A DNA stretch of 64,000 bases from Hahella chejuensis KCTC 2396 (GTDB lineage: Bacteria; Pseudomonadota; Gammaproteobacteria; Pseudomonadales; Oleiphilaceae), in contig NC_007645.1 of NCBI RefSeq assembly GCF_000012985.1, forward strand, positions 496,001 to 560,000. Reading direction: 5' to 3'. The notes beneath the pieces are model-generated. The model was not told the origin of the DNA. It made no database searches and worked only from the letters and a program-made list of their open reading frames with translations. The position numbers and the translations under genes are program-made. Shown piece after piece: positions 8,879 through 18,325 of the stretch (positions within the stretch are counted from its first letter, which is position 1; each line of letters begins with the position of its first letter).

Positions 8879-9289
8879 CTATAGTCCCAGTCGGGTAATT
8901 TCGATTTTCGGACAGCGGTCCATAACGACTTTGAGTCCAGCGTCCAACGCTTTCCGCGCCGCCTGTTCGTGGATGACTTCCAGTTGCATCCAGACTACGC
9001 CGGCGCCGATGGCGATCGCATCGTCAACGATGTCGGGCGCCGCATCCGGGCGGCGAAAAATATCCACCATGTCTACAGGGACGGGAATGTCGCGCAGGCA
9101 GGCGTAAACGGTCTCGCCCAGTAAAGTGGCGCCTGCCAGCGCAGGGTTGACGGGAATGACCCGGTATCCTTTGTTTTGCAGAAAAAGCATGACATGGTGG
9201 CTGTCGCGCCCCGGTTTATCGCTGGCGCCGACCATTGCGATAGTGTGTACGCTTTTCAATATTCGGCTGATTTCGGCTGCTGAGGGCAT
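8879..9289 (-). CDS. CoA-binding domain protein (YccU type)
   Basis: A 136-aa Rossmann-fold protein. TIAMVGASDKPGRDSHHV near the N-terminus and GYRVIPVNPALAGATLLGE are the hallmarks of the CoA_binding_2 family. Its role is unknown; related domains form the N-terminal part of acyl-CoA synthetases. It is the first gene of the three-gene minus-strand operon with DUF502 and glutathione peroxidase. Confidence 0.88.
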   Translation of the reverse strand: MPSAAEISRILKSVHTIAMVGASDKPGRDSHHVMLFLQNKGYRVIPVNPALAGATLLGETVYACLRDIPVPVDMVDIFRRPDAAPDIVDDAIAIGAGVVWMQLEVIHEQAARKALDAGLKVVMDRCPKIEITRLGL

Positions 9290-9361
9290 GGTGTCGTTGG
9301 CTCCGCTGATAAGCTGTCAGCATTATGCGGAGGGCCGTCGTCCCCTGCAACTGCGCTCAGG

Positions 9362-11842
9362 CTACTTGGGGTTTTTCGGCTGCAATCTCAGCAGTTCTCC
9401 CATCTCCTCGGCGGGCAGGGGTTTGCTGAACAGATAGCCCTGGTAGTAATCGCATTCGTTCTCTTTCAGGAACTCCAGATGTTCGACGGTCTCCACGCCT
9501 TCCGCCACCACTTCCAGGTCCAGGTGGGCGGCCATGGCCAGGATGGTGGAGACAATGGCGGCGTCGTTCACGTCGCTGTTGATGTCGGTGACGAAGGATC
9601 GGTCGATTTTCAGGGAGTCTACCGGCAGTCGCTTCAGATAACTGAGGGAGGAGTAGCCGGTGCCGAAATCATCCAGGGAAAAGCGGACGCCCAGGCCTTT
9701 AAGACTGAGCATCTTGTTGATGGTGTCTTTGACGTTCTGGATGACCACGGACTCGGTGACCTCCAGTTCAATGCAGTACGCGGGCAGCCGGGTGGCCTCA
9801 AGTATCTCTATGATCTGTTCAACAAACTCCGGCTGGTAGAACTGCTTGGGGCTGACGTTGACGGCGACGCGCATGTCCTCCTCCCACCATCCTTTGTCCA
9901 GCCACTCCTTCACCTGCATGCAGGCCTGGGTGAACATATCCAGGCCGGCGGTGAGAATCAGATTGGAGTTTTCCAGCACCGGGACGAATTCATCGGGAGT
10001 AATCAGTCCTCGCTGCGGGTGGTTCCAGCGTATCAACGCCTCTGCGCCGATAATGCGTCCATCGGTGACGCTGACCTGGGGTTGATAGTAGAACATCAAC
10101 GCTTTGTCTTTTACCGCCGTACGCAATTCGTTTTCGATACTGAGTCGCTTGCTCACCGCATCCGCCATCTCCGCTTTGAAGATCGTCACTTTGTTGCGAC
10201 CTTCGTGTTTGGCCTGGAACAGCGCCGTGTCGGCGTAACGCAGGATGACTTCCGTGTTGGCGTCTTTATCCGGATACAAAGCTACGCCCATACTGGCGGT
10301 AACAGTGAATTCCTGAGTGTTGAAAAAGAACGGCGTGGACAGCTCCGAGAGAACTTTCGCTGCGATCAGGTTGGCGTTTTGCTCCGCCTCCTCCGGCGTG
10401 CGCCCCAACTCCGGCATGATCACGGTGAATTCATCGCCGCCGAGGCGACCGACAGTGATTTCTTCATCCAGACAGTTACGCAGGTTTTTCGCCACATTGC
10501 GTAATAACTCATCGCCGACTGAATGCCCCAGCGAGTCATTGATGTTCTTGAAATTGTCCAGATCGATCAGCAGCAGTGCGCCATAGGCTCCGTGATTGCG
10601 GGAGCGGGCGATATCCATAGTAAGACGGTCATAGAACAGATTGCGATTGGGCAGGCCGGTGAGCGGGTCGTGAAAGGCCAGTTGCTCCACCCGGGATTGC
10701 GCCTCCACTCTGTCGGTAATGTCCACGGACACGATCAGCGCGCAAGGTTTTCCGAAAAAACGAAAAGGGATTTTGTTGCTCTGCAAGATACGGCGGCGGC
10801 CATAAATATCCGTGAGGCCGTGTTCAGGGATGAACATAACTTTCTGTTTGTCGATAACCTCCCTGTCTTCGTTGTCGAAGCGCACCGACTCCAGGTTGGA
10901 GATCAAGTGATGCAACGAGTGGTGATCCCCCCCTTCGATTTCCGTGATATTGCGGTCATAGAAGCTCGCTAGCGCCTGATTGACGAAGACAAAGGCGCCG
11001 TTGCGATCCTTGGCGTATATCAAATGTGGAACTGTATCGATAATCTGCCGGGTCTGGCGTTCACTGTCGCGCAAAGTCTCTTCCGCCTGGCGGCGCTCTT
11101 CCAGGCGCTTTTGTAAGGTCTCAAGAAATTGATTGCCGATCTGCGCCAGATAACCCAGCTCATCGCCATCATGGCTGCGAGGCAGGCGCAAGCGGCGGTC
11201 GCCGGGGTCTTCCGGGTTCACCTCGGAAAAACTGGCGGCGAGCGAAATCAATGGTCGCGTGATCATGTAATAGAAGGCGATAAACAGCAGCAATACCAGC
11301 ACCATGTTGCGCACGATGCCGATAATCAGCACGTAGTAGGCGCGATTGAAGAAGGGTTCCAGGGCTTTATCCACATTCACCACCACTTCCATGCGGCCGG
11401 TCTGGAGTTGGTGGTAAGACTCCATCTGCAGCGCAATGGGATAGTTGCGGTAAATGGCGCCGATGCTGGAAGTGATCCAGCCGGTGCTGGAATTAGCGAC
11501 AGGCTTGGCGCCTTCCGCGAGAATTTGCCCCAGTTCGTCGACGATCAGCACCTGATGGACATAATCATATTGCATAAGACCGGTGACGACTTCTTCCGCC
11601 AGACGAGCGTCCAGGGTGTGTACGGCGCGCACGGCGGGGGGACGGGCGGCTTGCAGCACGCGCTCAATAAAATCCCGAAAATCCTTCTCATGACTCAAAT
11701 AGTCAAAATACACCTGTATGGAGCTGAGCAGACCTCCAAGAATGAAAGCCAGAATCACTCCTGCGCGGGCCAGTTTGAAGGATATACGTCGGTGAAACTT
11801 CAGTGTCATGTCTGAAACTGCGTCAGGCGCATCCCTCGACAT
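9362..11842 (-). CDS. Membrane PAS-GGDEF-EAL cyclic-di-GMP signalling protein
   Basis: An 826-aa protein. It has a membrane segment near residues 25-45, an extracytoplasmic sensor region to about 170, a second membrane segment near 175-195, a HAMP-like linker, a PAS domain (about 265-385), GGDEF (about 395-560) and EAL (about 570-820). The GGDEF signature GRLGGDEF is intact, as are the EAL residues in GAEALIRW, DDFGTGYSSLSYL and AEGVET. It may therefore make, degrade or do both to c-di-GMP. The start at 11842 is the longest frame; an ATG 11 codons later (MTLKF) is an alternative. It is monocistronic. Confidence 0.92.
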   Translation of the reverse strand: MSRDAPDAVSDMTLKFHRRISFKLARAGVILAFILGGLLSSIQVYFDYLSHEKDFRDFIERVLQAARPPAVRAVHTLDARLAEEVVTGLMQYDYVHQVLIVDELGQILAEGAKPVANSSTGWITSSIGAIYRNYPIALQMESYHQLQTGRMEVVVNVDKALEPFFNRAYYVLIIGIVRNMVLVLLLFIAFYYMITRPLISLAASFSEVNPEDPGDRRLRLPRSHDGDELGYLAQIGNQFLETLQKRLEERRQAEETLRDSERQTRQIIDTVPHLIYAKDRNGAFVFVNQALASFYDRNITEIEGGDHHSLHHLISNLESVRFDNEDREVIDKQKVMFIPEHGLTDIYGRRRILQSNKIPFRFFGKPCALIVSVDITDRVEAQSRVEQLAFHDPLTGLPNRNLFYDRLTMDIARSRNHGAYGALLLIDLDNFKNINDSLGHSVGDELLRNVAKNLRNCLDEEITVGRLGGDEFTVIMPELGRTPEEAEQNANLIAAKVLSELSTPFFFNTQEFTVTASMGVALYPDKDANTEVILRYADTALFQAKHEGRNKVTIFKAEMADAVSKRLSIENELRTAVKDKALMFYYQPQVSVTDGRIIGAEALIRWNHPQRGLITPDEFVPVLENSNLILTAGLDMFTQACMQVKEWLDKGWWEEDMRVAVNVSPKQFYQPEFVEQIIEILEATRLPAYCIELEVTESVVIQNVKDTINKMLSLKGLGVRFSLDDFGTGYSSLSYLKRLPVDSLKIDRSFVTDINSDVNDAAIVSTILAMAAHLDLEVVAEGVETVEHLEFLKENECDYYQGYLFSKPLPAEEMGELLRLQPKNPK

Positions 11843-11958
11843 GATTGGAGCGGCGGTGAGAAGGGATGCTGAGCCAATGTTATCTAACCAGTATAGTCTG
11901 AAAATCTCCGGCGCCGGCTAACGGGGAATATTGGATATTCGGGTTATTGCAACGGTCT

Positions 11959-12981
11959 TTACTTTTCCGCTGCGCAAGCCGCTGCAATGGCGTTGAGAAG
12001 CTCTTCCGCACTGTACTTACGGTATTCCCTCCCTTCGACTTCTGCTTGTTTAATAAGGTTCATGAGTGTCCGATTAACTGGACAGGGCGCGCCTAACTTG
12101 TCAGCCAAGTGCGTCACTTCGCCGTTGATGTATTCCACTTCGGTTTTTTTACCAAGACGAAGGTCATCTTGCATGGAGGAGCTGGCGTCGGGGTCAATGG
12201 CCAAGGCGGCGTTGGCGATGAGACGGAATAGTGGCGTTGGAAGATGCAGCAGATAGGGGGACAGTTCTGGCACAATCGCGCCCAGCCGAATGGTTTGGAA
12301 GCCAGCCTGTTCAATCACCCTTAGGGCTTCCCGTTGCGCCGCCGCCAAGGCTTTGCGATAACCGGGGTTGAGCAACATGGTGCGCAGAGGGAGTCCGGAC
12401 AAAGCGTTAATGGCGTTGTTGAGGTTCAGCAAGAGCTTGCTCCACTGCACAGGCTCCATCCGCTCGTGAATATCCAACGGTAGTCCGCCTGCTTTGAAGT
12501 CTTTCTGAATTTGTTCTGAAATAGGAGAGGCCTGTATGGCCAAATGGCCGGAAGAGACTTGCCGTAGATCACCCGGGTGAGGCTGAATGACGTTGAATGG
12601 AACCATCCCGGGAATAATCTTATTAGGTAGCCGGGCTTTAAGTTGTCCGGCATTGCGGACGCCATTCTGAAAGCTGACGATAATGGCGGTCTCTGGGGCG
12701 TGATGGCGCAGAACCTCCGCTGCGTTTATCGTATCCTGGCTTTTGACGGTCACTAATATGCAGTCGGCGTTGGCCAGCGCAGTGGGATCATCGCCGAAAT
12801 TAAGCTGCTTACCGTCAAAGTACCGTCTTACGCCTTTAATGTTGCGTAGATGCATGCCTTCCTGAGCAACGCTTTGCGCTTGTGCGGAGCGGCCTATAAA
12901 CCAGACGGGATTGCCTCCTGCTTGCAGCATACCTCCCAAAAAACTGCCTATTGTTCCTGCGCCGAGTACGGCGTACTTCAT
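11959..12981 (-). CDS. 2-dehydropantoate 2-reductase (ketopantoate reductase family)
   Basis: A 340-aa protein beginning MKYAVLGAGTIGSFLGGML, an N-terminal GxGxxG NADPH-binding fold, followed by the ILVTVKSQDT and SFQNGV segments and the ApbA C-terminal helical domain with the catalytic Lys region EPVQWSKLLLNLNNAINAL. Such enzymes make pantoate for coenzyme A, but paralogs with other substrates exist. The start is placed at 12981 because AAAGGAG lies upstream. A longer frame to 13056 has a non-homologous 25-residue extension. No pan genes are nearby. Confidence 0.85.
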   Translation of the reverse strand: MKYAVLGAGTIGSFLGGMLQAGGNPVWFIGRSAQAQSVAQEGMHLRNIKGVRRYFDGKQLNFGDDPTALANADCILVTVKSQDTINAAEVLRHHAPETAIIVSFQNGVRNAGQLKARLPNKIIPGMVPFNVIQPHPGDLRQVSSGHLAIQASPISEQIQKDFKAGGLPLDIHERMEPVQWSKLLLNLNNAINALSGLPLRTMLLNPGYRKALAAAQREALRVIEQAGFQTIRLGAIVPELSPYLLHLPTPLFRLIANAALAIDPDASSSMQDDLRLGKKTEVEYINGEVTHLADKLGAPCPVNRTLMNLIKQAEVEGREYRKYSAEELLNAIAAACAAEK

Positions 12982-13524
12982 CTTTCCACTCCTTTTGTTA
13001 TTTTTCAGCATGCTGGGCGGCAGATTCTGTCCGGATATCCAGACGCAGGCAGACACTTTTTTGACGGCGAGTGCTATCTTCTTCTATTGCCGCAATGCCC
13101 AAGAGAGTGAGCTATAGAGCACATGCCCTCAATGAATGTAGCACCAAAAGCGGGATATTAAAATTTATAGAAGGATAGTGTAGAGAACAAATTCAAGGAG
13201 TTAGAGAATAAATAAGTAATATTGTCTGAGTGGTCGGGATGCGTAAATGCTACAGAGAATGAATGTGTAAAATTTTCAGACGTATAATTCCCCTTTTGTT
13301 AAATACTTTACAAAATCCTTGTAAAGTTTATTGATTCATAAATGGATATAAAAATGGCTATATATAATCTAAATTATTATAACGGATGTTTGTATGGGGC
13401 GACGATGGGGACTCTGTAGGGAAAACAGAAGAAAAGGCAACAAATTCAATAAATAAGAGACTTTACTGATGGCGCTGACTACAACTCTCTTTAAAGGAGA
13501 GGGGCGTCGGCGATAAATAGAAGA
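12982..13524. other. AT-rich intergenic region, no gene seen
   Basis: This stretch of about 540 bp becomes strongly AT-rich from about 13140. It holds only broken reading frames. The perfect inverted pair TAAATAG/CTATTTA at 13514-13531 overlaps the stop of the 70-aa gene, and CTCTC/GAGAG near 13485-13500 could form a small hairpin downstream of it. No promoter is clear enough to name. Confidence 0.5.
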
Positions 13525-13737
13525 CTATTTAGCGCCGACAAATTGTTTAAGTTCCTGACAAATCGCGTCAGCTTCCGCCTGCAATACCAGACAACGGAAT
13601 TTGTTGCCTGCGCTCATTGCTCGGTTAAGTTGCTCCATCTTGCTACTATATAAACGCTCTAAGCGTTTGTTGTAGTGTGAAATTTGGCTGGTCATCGCAG
13701 TTACCTCCAAAATTTCCGTCTGTAATACTTTCGCCAT
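13525..13737 (-). CDS. Hypothetical 70-aa protein
   Basis: A small helical protein (MAKVLQTEILEVTAMTSQIS at the start, ending QELKQFVGAK) preceded by an AAGGA ribosome site five bases before the ATG. It is rich in Glu, Gln and Lys with hydrophobic spacing compatible with a two-helix bundle, and has no membrane segment. I do not recognise it. It stands alone in the AT-rich 13.1-14.2 kb region, which may have been acquired. Confidence 0.5.
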   Translation of the reverse strand: MAKVLQTEILEVTAMTSQISHYNKRLERLYSSKMEQLNRAMSAGNKFRCLVLQAEADAICQELKQFVGAK

Positions 13738-14119
13738 GATCCTTGCTCACTATATCGGCAGTTTTACTCTCATCTATAGATAAGCAAAATGCTTGCCTAT
13801 CTCCCTTTACTACAGCCTTTGGACTCTAACTACTCTGTCTCACTTCAAAAGGCTCTCTTACTTTAGAAAGCGCTGAACCTTAATAATTCCCTTGATTGAA
13901 AATTGTTGTGAATTATTGCCATAAGAAAATAATTTGCAACCTTACGACATACTTTTTTACCGTACTCAACCAAGGGTGGAATGAGCAAAATCTTATTTAT
14001 TTAGTAGTTTAGACAAAGTTTTTAATAAGTCAGTTAAAAAATGCACAATAATTTAAAAAATTCGGAAATTACCTAACTATCAATTTGTTTCTGACAGAAA
14101 ATGAATATGAAGACTATGT

Positions 14120-14139
14120 GTTTCTACGCACATAGAAAC
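14120..14139. repeat. Inverted repeat (7-bp stem)
   Basis: GTTTCTA at 14120-14126 pairs with TAGAAAC at 14133-14139 across a 6-base loop. It lies next to the larger hairpin at 14163-14205. Confidence 0.5.
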
Positions 14140-14162
14140 GCATTTGAGAGGAAGTGAAGTGG

Positions 14163-14205
14163 TACGGAAGTGCAAATAAATCAATGGGTTGATCGCACTT
14201 CCGTA
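14163..14205 (-). terminator. Large hairpin downstream of the soluble MCP gene
   Basis: TACGGAAGTGC (14163-14173) is a perfect inverted match to GCACTTCCGTA (14195-14205). The 21-base interior holds a smaller ATCAA/TTGAT pairing. It starts 13 bp beyond the MCP stop codon. There is no T run on the minus strand, so it may protect the 3' end rather than act as a classical terminator. Confidence 0.5.
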
Positions 14206-14217
14206 ATTAAGAATGGC

Positions 14218-15114
14218 TTACTTGACGCTGAGATGTTGGCGGAGTTCTTCACTGAGATGAATATTTTCACCCGCGCCTTCAACTGACTTATGAGTGTCTT
14301 CCAATAGGTTTTGAGTGCGGTGATTGAGTGAGTCGAGCTCTTGCGCAAGGTGATCGAAATCCCGAGCGACGCCTTTTGCGGCCTCCGCGCTTTCAGTGGC
14401 GGAACTCATTAGTTGATTGAGGTTGCGAACGGTTTCGCTGGCGATAGTGACGCTGCTCCCTATGACTTCGGACACTTCCTGTTGTTTTTGGATGACGCGT
14501 CCGGAAATATCAGTGATTTTCTTGATTTCACTTTGTATTTCTTCCGCCGATTCGTTGGCGGTGGTCGCCAGTTGTCGCACTTCATCGGCGACGACGGCGA
14601 ACCCTCTGCCGTGCTCACCCGCCCGGGCTGCTTCGATTGCAGCGTTGAGGGCGAGCAGGTTGGTCTGGTCAGCGATAGCTTTGATGGATTCGACCAGCTG
14701 ATTGATTGTCTTGTTGCTTTCTTCCAGGGATGACAGCAGATCGGTAAATTCGTTGATGTAGCGCGATGAGGCTTCGATATTTGAGGACAGTTGCTTGATG
14801 TCGGCCACGCTTTGCTGTGTGGTGTCGACAGTGCCCACCGCCACTTCCACGGATTGTTCCGTCACTCCTTTGATTTGTGCGGAATGATCCATAAACGCCT
14901 CTAATTGATGACAACTGTCCTGAATTTCAGACAGTCGCTTCTCAGTGGACTTTTTCACTTTGACGGCATTGTCGTGGATGGATTTCGCCATGGCCGCAGG
15001 GTTCTTCTCCATAAGCCTGTCTAGCAATTCCGCTTTGCGCTCCAACTCCCGCAAGCGCGAGTTGTCGATGATGGTCTGGTCGTCATTTGCGCGTGGTTTG
15101 CCGAATCCGAACAT
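14218..15114 (-). CDS. Soluble methyl-accepting chemotaxis protein-like signalling protein
   Basis: A 298-aa protein with no membrane segment. A short charged coiled N-terminus (about residues 1-90) leads into an MCP signalling domain with the canonical hairpin tip [20 protein letters not shown] near residues 150-170, then [15 protein letters not shown]. The tip is intact, so coupling to a CheA/CheW complex is expected. The lack of a periplasmic sensor implies a cytoplasmic stimulus. The start follows a GGAT ribosome site. It is monocistronic, with hairpins just downstream. Confidence 0.88.
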   Translation of the reverse strand: MFGFGKPRANDDQTIIDNSRLRELERKAELLDRLMEKNPAAMAKSIHDNAVKVKKSTEKRLSEIQDSCHQLEAFMDHSAQIKGVTEQSVEVAVGTVDTTQQSVADIKQLSSNIEASSRYINEFTDLLSSLEESNKTINQLVESIKAIADQTNLLALNAAIEAARAGEHGRGFAVVADEVRQLATTANESAEEIQSEIKKITDISGRVIQKQQEVSEVIGSSVTIASETVRNLNQLMSSATESAEAAKGVARDFDHLAQELDSLNHRTQNLLEDTHKSVEGAGENIHLSEELRQHLSVK

Positions 15115-15264
15115 ATTCTTATCCGCCTGTGATCATGTTTTTTGTCATCGCCCGATTGACGCGGGCCTGCGCCGGTGGATGGCGTCAAGGAGTATTCTTG
15201 ATTGTAGACGCAGGCGGTGAATTTCGCCTGCGCAAATCTATTTAAAATTCATAAAGATGAGAGG

Positions 15265-16482
15265 TCAGCATTGCGCTCCTTTCTCTGAATCTACGGGCGT
15301 CAGAACGCCCTCCAGCGATGACCAGAATACGCAATTGCGGCCATAAGACTTGGCTTGGTAGAGCGCTTTGTCCGCAAGCTCCAGGAGTTGTTTGGGCGTC
15401 ATGGTTTCTTTGGGAACGCCGCTGACCCCGCCAATGCTGATTGTGACGGATACAGGGTCAGATAAGTTCCACACGGCGCACGCCGCCACCGCGCTGCGTA
15501 ATTTCTCCGCCAGCGCGGCGGCTTCCTCCGCATCGACGCCTGGCAAAATGATGCCGAATTCCTCGCCGCCATAGCGCGCGAGAACATCACTGTTGCGTTG
15601 TAACTGGCGCATCAGGGTTTGTGCGGTTTGCACCAGGCATTCGTCTCCGATCAGGTGACCGTAACGATCATTGACCCGCTTGAAGTGATCAATGTCGATA
15701 AGGAGTAGTGAGATGGGGTAGTTCAATCGGGAGGCGCGTCGCAAGTCTGCACTTAGAATCTGGTCAAAGTATCGGCGGTTTTTGACGCCGGTCAGGCCAT
15801 CCTGAATGGTTAGTTCGGTCAGGTAATTGGCTTGTTGTGAAAGCTTTATGATGCTCAACACGGCGACTTCATACTCATGTCGGGGTAGTGTGGAGATCCA
15901 ACTCATTCCCAGACCGAAGCTAATCAGAAGAAAACCTATGACGCCGGGTTGTGTGGAGTAAGCTGAAAACAGAGCCAGCGTCATGGGCGCAAGCAGGCAA
16001 ATGATAAAGAGGTTCACCATACGTCCCAGAATCGCTAAGGACGCTGCGCCGCCAGCGCACAACCCAAGAGTGCAGGTCAGAAATAAAGGGAAGTGTGGGG
16101 CAAATGGCGTAGGAAGCACTGATAACGCAGCAACGCCGCCCCACAGGCTGGCGCTGAAGCCTGCTCCGAGTAGTAGTGGCGTATAGGAAGCCTCGCGCCC
16201 TGATTCAAGCTTACGCATGAACTGGTGCATCGCGTAATAACGGTAGCTTGATACGGCGAAAATCAGCAGTGCGGCATAAGCCAGCCAAAGAGATTTCTCT
16301 GGCGTGGGAGAGCTGAACATGATCGCTGCCGAGATGAACACCCAGGTTGCGGGGTAGAACAGGATTCCGGGACGCTGGCGGTTGGCCAAGTCCCGTTTGC
16401 GCTGCTGCTCCAGCTCATCTCGCAACGCTGGCGGGAGGTCCCGTTTATTTGGCGAATTGCGATGGAAGGCGAATCCTCGCAT
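15265..16482 (-). CDS. Membrane-anchored GGDEF diguanylate cyclase
   Basis: A 405-aa protein with about six hydrophobic segments between residues 40 and 205 and a C-terminal GGDEF domain (about 230-390). The active-site signature is ARYGGEEF, the functional GG(D/E)EF form, preceded by DIDHFKRVNDRYGH. An RxxD inhibitory site is not obvious. It probably makes c-di-GMP in response to a membrane signal. It is divergent from ohrR with no shared operon. Confidence 0.9.
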   Translation of the reverse strand: MRGFAFHRNSPNKRDLPPALRDELEQQRKRDLANRQRPGILFYPATWVFISAAIMFSSPTPEKSLWLAYAALLIFAVSSYRYYAMHQFMRKLESGREASYTPLLLGAGFSASLWGGVAALSVLPTPFAPHFPLFLTCTLGLCAGGAASLAILGRMVNLFIICLLAPMTLALFSAYSTQPGVIGFLLISFGLGMSWISTLPRHEYEVAVLSIIKLSQQANYLTELTIQDGLTGVKNRRYFDQILSADLRRASRLNYPISLLLIDIDHFKRVNDRYGHLIGDECLVQTAQTLMRQLQRNSDVLARYGGEEFGIILPGVDAEEAAALAEKLRSAVAACAVWNLSDPVSVTISIGGVSGVPKETMTPKQLLELADKALYQAKSYGRNCVFWSSLEGVLTPVDSEKGAQC

Positions 16483-16675
16483 GGGATATTCCCAATAGGA
16501 TTAAACGTTTGACTATAAGGGCATACTGCTATTTTTTCACGCCTTGAAAGGCGCATGCCTGCTCCTCTGTCTCGACCCGACGGATGGATGGCGTACAATA
16601 CCCCGGGCAGCTGCGGGTAATCTAAATTTTAGCTGTATTCCCCGCATAGAGCGTGCTGCGAGACTGGAAAAGAGA

Positions 16676-17140
16676 ATGACGACTATGACGACCACTCCCG
16701 GAAAAGCCTTAAAACTCGGCGAACAGCTTTGTTTCGCTCTTTACTCCACCTCATTGGCGATGAGTAAGCTCTATAAACCGTTATTGAGTGAATTGGGGCT
16801 GACCTACCCGCAGTATCTGATCATGCTGGTGCTTTGGGAGCAGGAAGGGCTGACTTCTTCTGAGTTAGCGAAACAATTGACCCAGGATCTTGGTGCGCTG
16901 AGTCCTGTGGTTAAGCGTCTGGAAAAAGAGGGACTGCTGCAACGCAAACGCTCAAGGGAAGATGAGAGAGTCGTGCGTCTCTTTTTGACGGAAGCGGGAA
17001 AAAAATTAAGAGACTCTGCGGAAAGCATTCCAGAGCAAGTGCTTTGCATTTCTGGACTTGGGATGGAAGAGGCGAAAGCATTGCGGAAGCAACTGGAAGA
17101 ACTACGTCAGGCGTTATCAACGCGTGAGAAGTCAGAGTGA
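16676..17140 (+). CDS. ohrR: OhrR-type MarR-family organic hydroperoxide sensor/repressor
   Basis: A 154-aa winged-helix regulator. The N-terminal LGEQLCFALYSTSLAMSKLY with Cys19 and LGLTYPQYLIMLVLWE match the OhrR subfamily closely. A second Cys at residue 124 fits the two-Cys type, where oxidation of the first Cys by organic peroxide leads to a disulfide and release from DNA. The start at 16676 (GGAAAAGAGA before the ATG) is chosen over the longer frame from 16544, whose first 44 residues are not family-like. The usual ohr target gene is absent nearby. Confidence 0.85.
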   Translation: MTTMTTTPGKALKLGEQLCFALYSTSLAMSKLYKPLLSELGLTYPQYLIMLVLWEQEGLTSSELAKQLTQDLGALSPVVKRLEKEGLLQRKRSREDERVVRLFLTEAGKKLRDSAESIPEQVLCISGLGMEEAKALRKQLEELRQALSTREKSE

Positions 17141-17170
17141 GGCGCTAAAGTTAAAAGTTGAGAGATAAAA

Positions 17171-17196
17171 AAAGCCGGCGTCGCCGGCTTTTTTTA
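17171..17196. terminator. Bidirectional terminator between ohrR and the PEP-CTERM gene
   Basis: A run of A precedes AGCCGGC, a 3-base loop and GCCGGCT, followed by a run of T. It would end transcription from both convergent genes. Confidence 0.85.
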
Positions 17197-17208
17197 TCTT
17201 AGTGAGAA

Positions 17209-17940
17209 TTATGCCGCTTTACGGCGACGGGACAGGCCGAAACCTGCCAGACCCAGACCAATCAGCGCTACTGTCGCAGGTTCTGGAACATCGATAGTCT
17301 CGATGGTGACATGTCTCAGTTTGAAGTGGTCATTGTAGGAAGACCAGCTTCCGCCGAATGCGGGGTTGTAGGCGCCAATCAACCAGAATTTGGACGCCAT
17401 ATCAGTGCCTGTCGCGGTTTCATTTTTCTTGGTGTCGGCGTAGTTGCCCGCCACGCTCCAGCCGTCACCCAACAGGTTGCTCCACTCTTTGTCATTCAGG
17501 TCATAAGCGGAAGCCCCGCCAGTGTAGGCCAGAAGGGAAACGTCAGAGTCGGAGTAATACCAGCCGTTTTTGAAAGAACTCAGATTAACGGCTTCAGAAA
17601 AGGACAACATGATCATGTCATAGTCTGCGCCGTAGCCACTGTCGTTGTCAGTGGAGTGCTCGGGAGAGGCGCAACGGTCTGCTCTGTATTCATCGTCATT
17701 ACAAACGCCCAGACCATCCCAACGTCCCAGACGCGCGTCTTCGACTTTGTTGTCGGAAGAACCTTTGGTGTCGCTCCATGCAGTGACAGTCAGGTTCAAG
17801 CCGTCTTTAGAGTAAGAAATTGAACTATTGTAAGAGCCGTAAGCAACGCCATCATTCAGATCCCAGGAGATAGTGCTTGCGAATGCTGATGAAACCGTCA
17901 GCCCGGAGACCAGTACGCTTTTTGCGATAAATTTGAACAT
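17209..17940 (-). CDS. PEP-CTERM sorting-domain exported protein
   Basis: A 243-aa protein with a signal peptide (about residues 1-22, ending AFA), an acidic beta-rich body with many Asp, Ser and Tyr, and a C-terminal tripartite sorting signal: VPEP, a hydrophobic helix (ATVALIGLGLAGFGL) and SRRRKAA. Such proteins are exported and processed by an exosortase (XrtA type), usually alongside exopolysaccharide genes. No exosortase or EPS gene is in the window. The body is not recognised. The start ATG is 17938-17940. Confidence 0.9.
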   Translation of the reverse strand: MFKFIAKSVLVSGLTVSSAFASTISWDLNDGVAYGSYNSSISYSKDGLNLTVTAWSDTKGSSDNKVEDARLGRWDGLGVCNDDEYRADRCASPEHSTDNDSGYGADYDMIMLSFSEAVNLSSFKNGWYYSDSDVSLLAYTGGASAYDLNDKEWSNLLGDGWSVAGNYADTKKNETATGTDMASKFWLIGAYNPAFGGSWSSYNDHFKLRHVTIETIDVPEPATVALIGLGLAGFGLSRRRKAA

Positions 17941-18325
17941 GTCGTTACTCCGTTAGTGAGAGTTTGAGGTCGTAGAGAAATTTCGAATTTTTACAGCAAT
18001 ACCCATGCCATGTATTTAAAAACAAAGGCTTAAGATCTATTGGTGTGGGCTGAGTGTAAAAAAATATGACGCTGTGTTTGAGCCAATGGCGTCGACCTGT
18101 GATAACTTTTCTGCTGTGTGGCCCCGGTGCGTAAGGCCTTCAGGGTGGATTGCATTTTTATTGCGTTAGACTATTTTTTAAACATATGTAAAGGAAAATA
18201 GATGGCGGATTTCTCTAGTCGCTGACGCCTCTTCGATTCTGCCGGAGCACGGCAATTGACGCCATGCATGCCTGCTCTGATAAGGATCGAAGACCGGCCT
18301 GCAATGTAATACGGGGGAGGGATGT
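17941..18325. other. Divergent intergenic region, PEP-CTERM gene / DUF2235 gene
   Basis: This gap of 385 bp must contain both divergent promoters. No clear operator, repeat or small reading frame is seen. Confidence 0.4.

Larger units (their letters stand above)
13738..14217. other. AT-rich intergenic region with two hairpins at its right end
   Basis: This gap of 480 bp is AT-rich with no convincing frame. Its right end carries two inverted repeats (14120-14139 and 14163-14205) just downstream of the minus-strand MCP gene. Nothing else is recognised. Confidence 0.5.

Noticed and set aside
9479-10504. 341-aa plus frame opposite the GGDEF-EAL gene
   Set aside because: It is an antisense shadow with no motif; the minus-strand gene has intact GGDEF and EAL signatures across the same bases.
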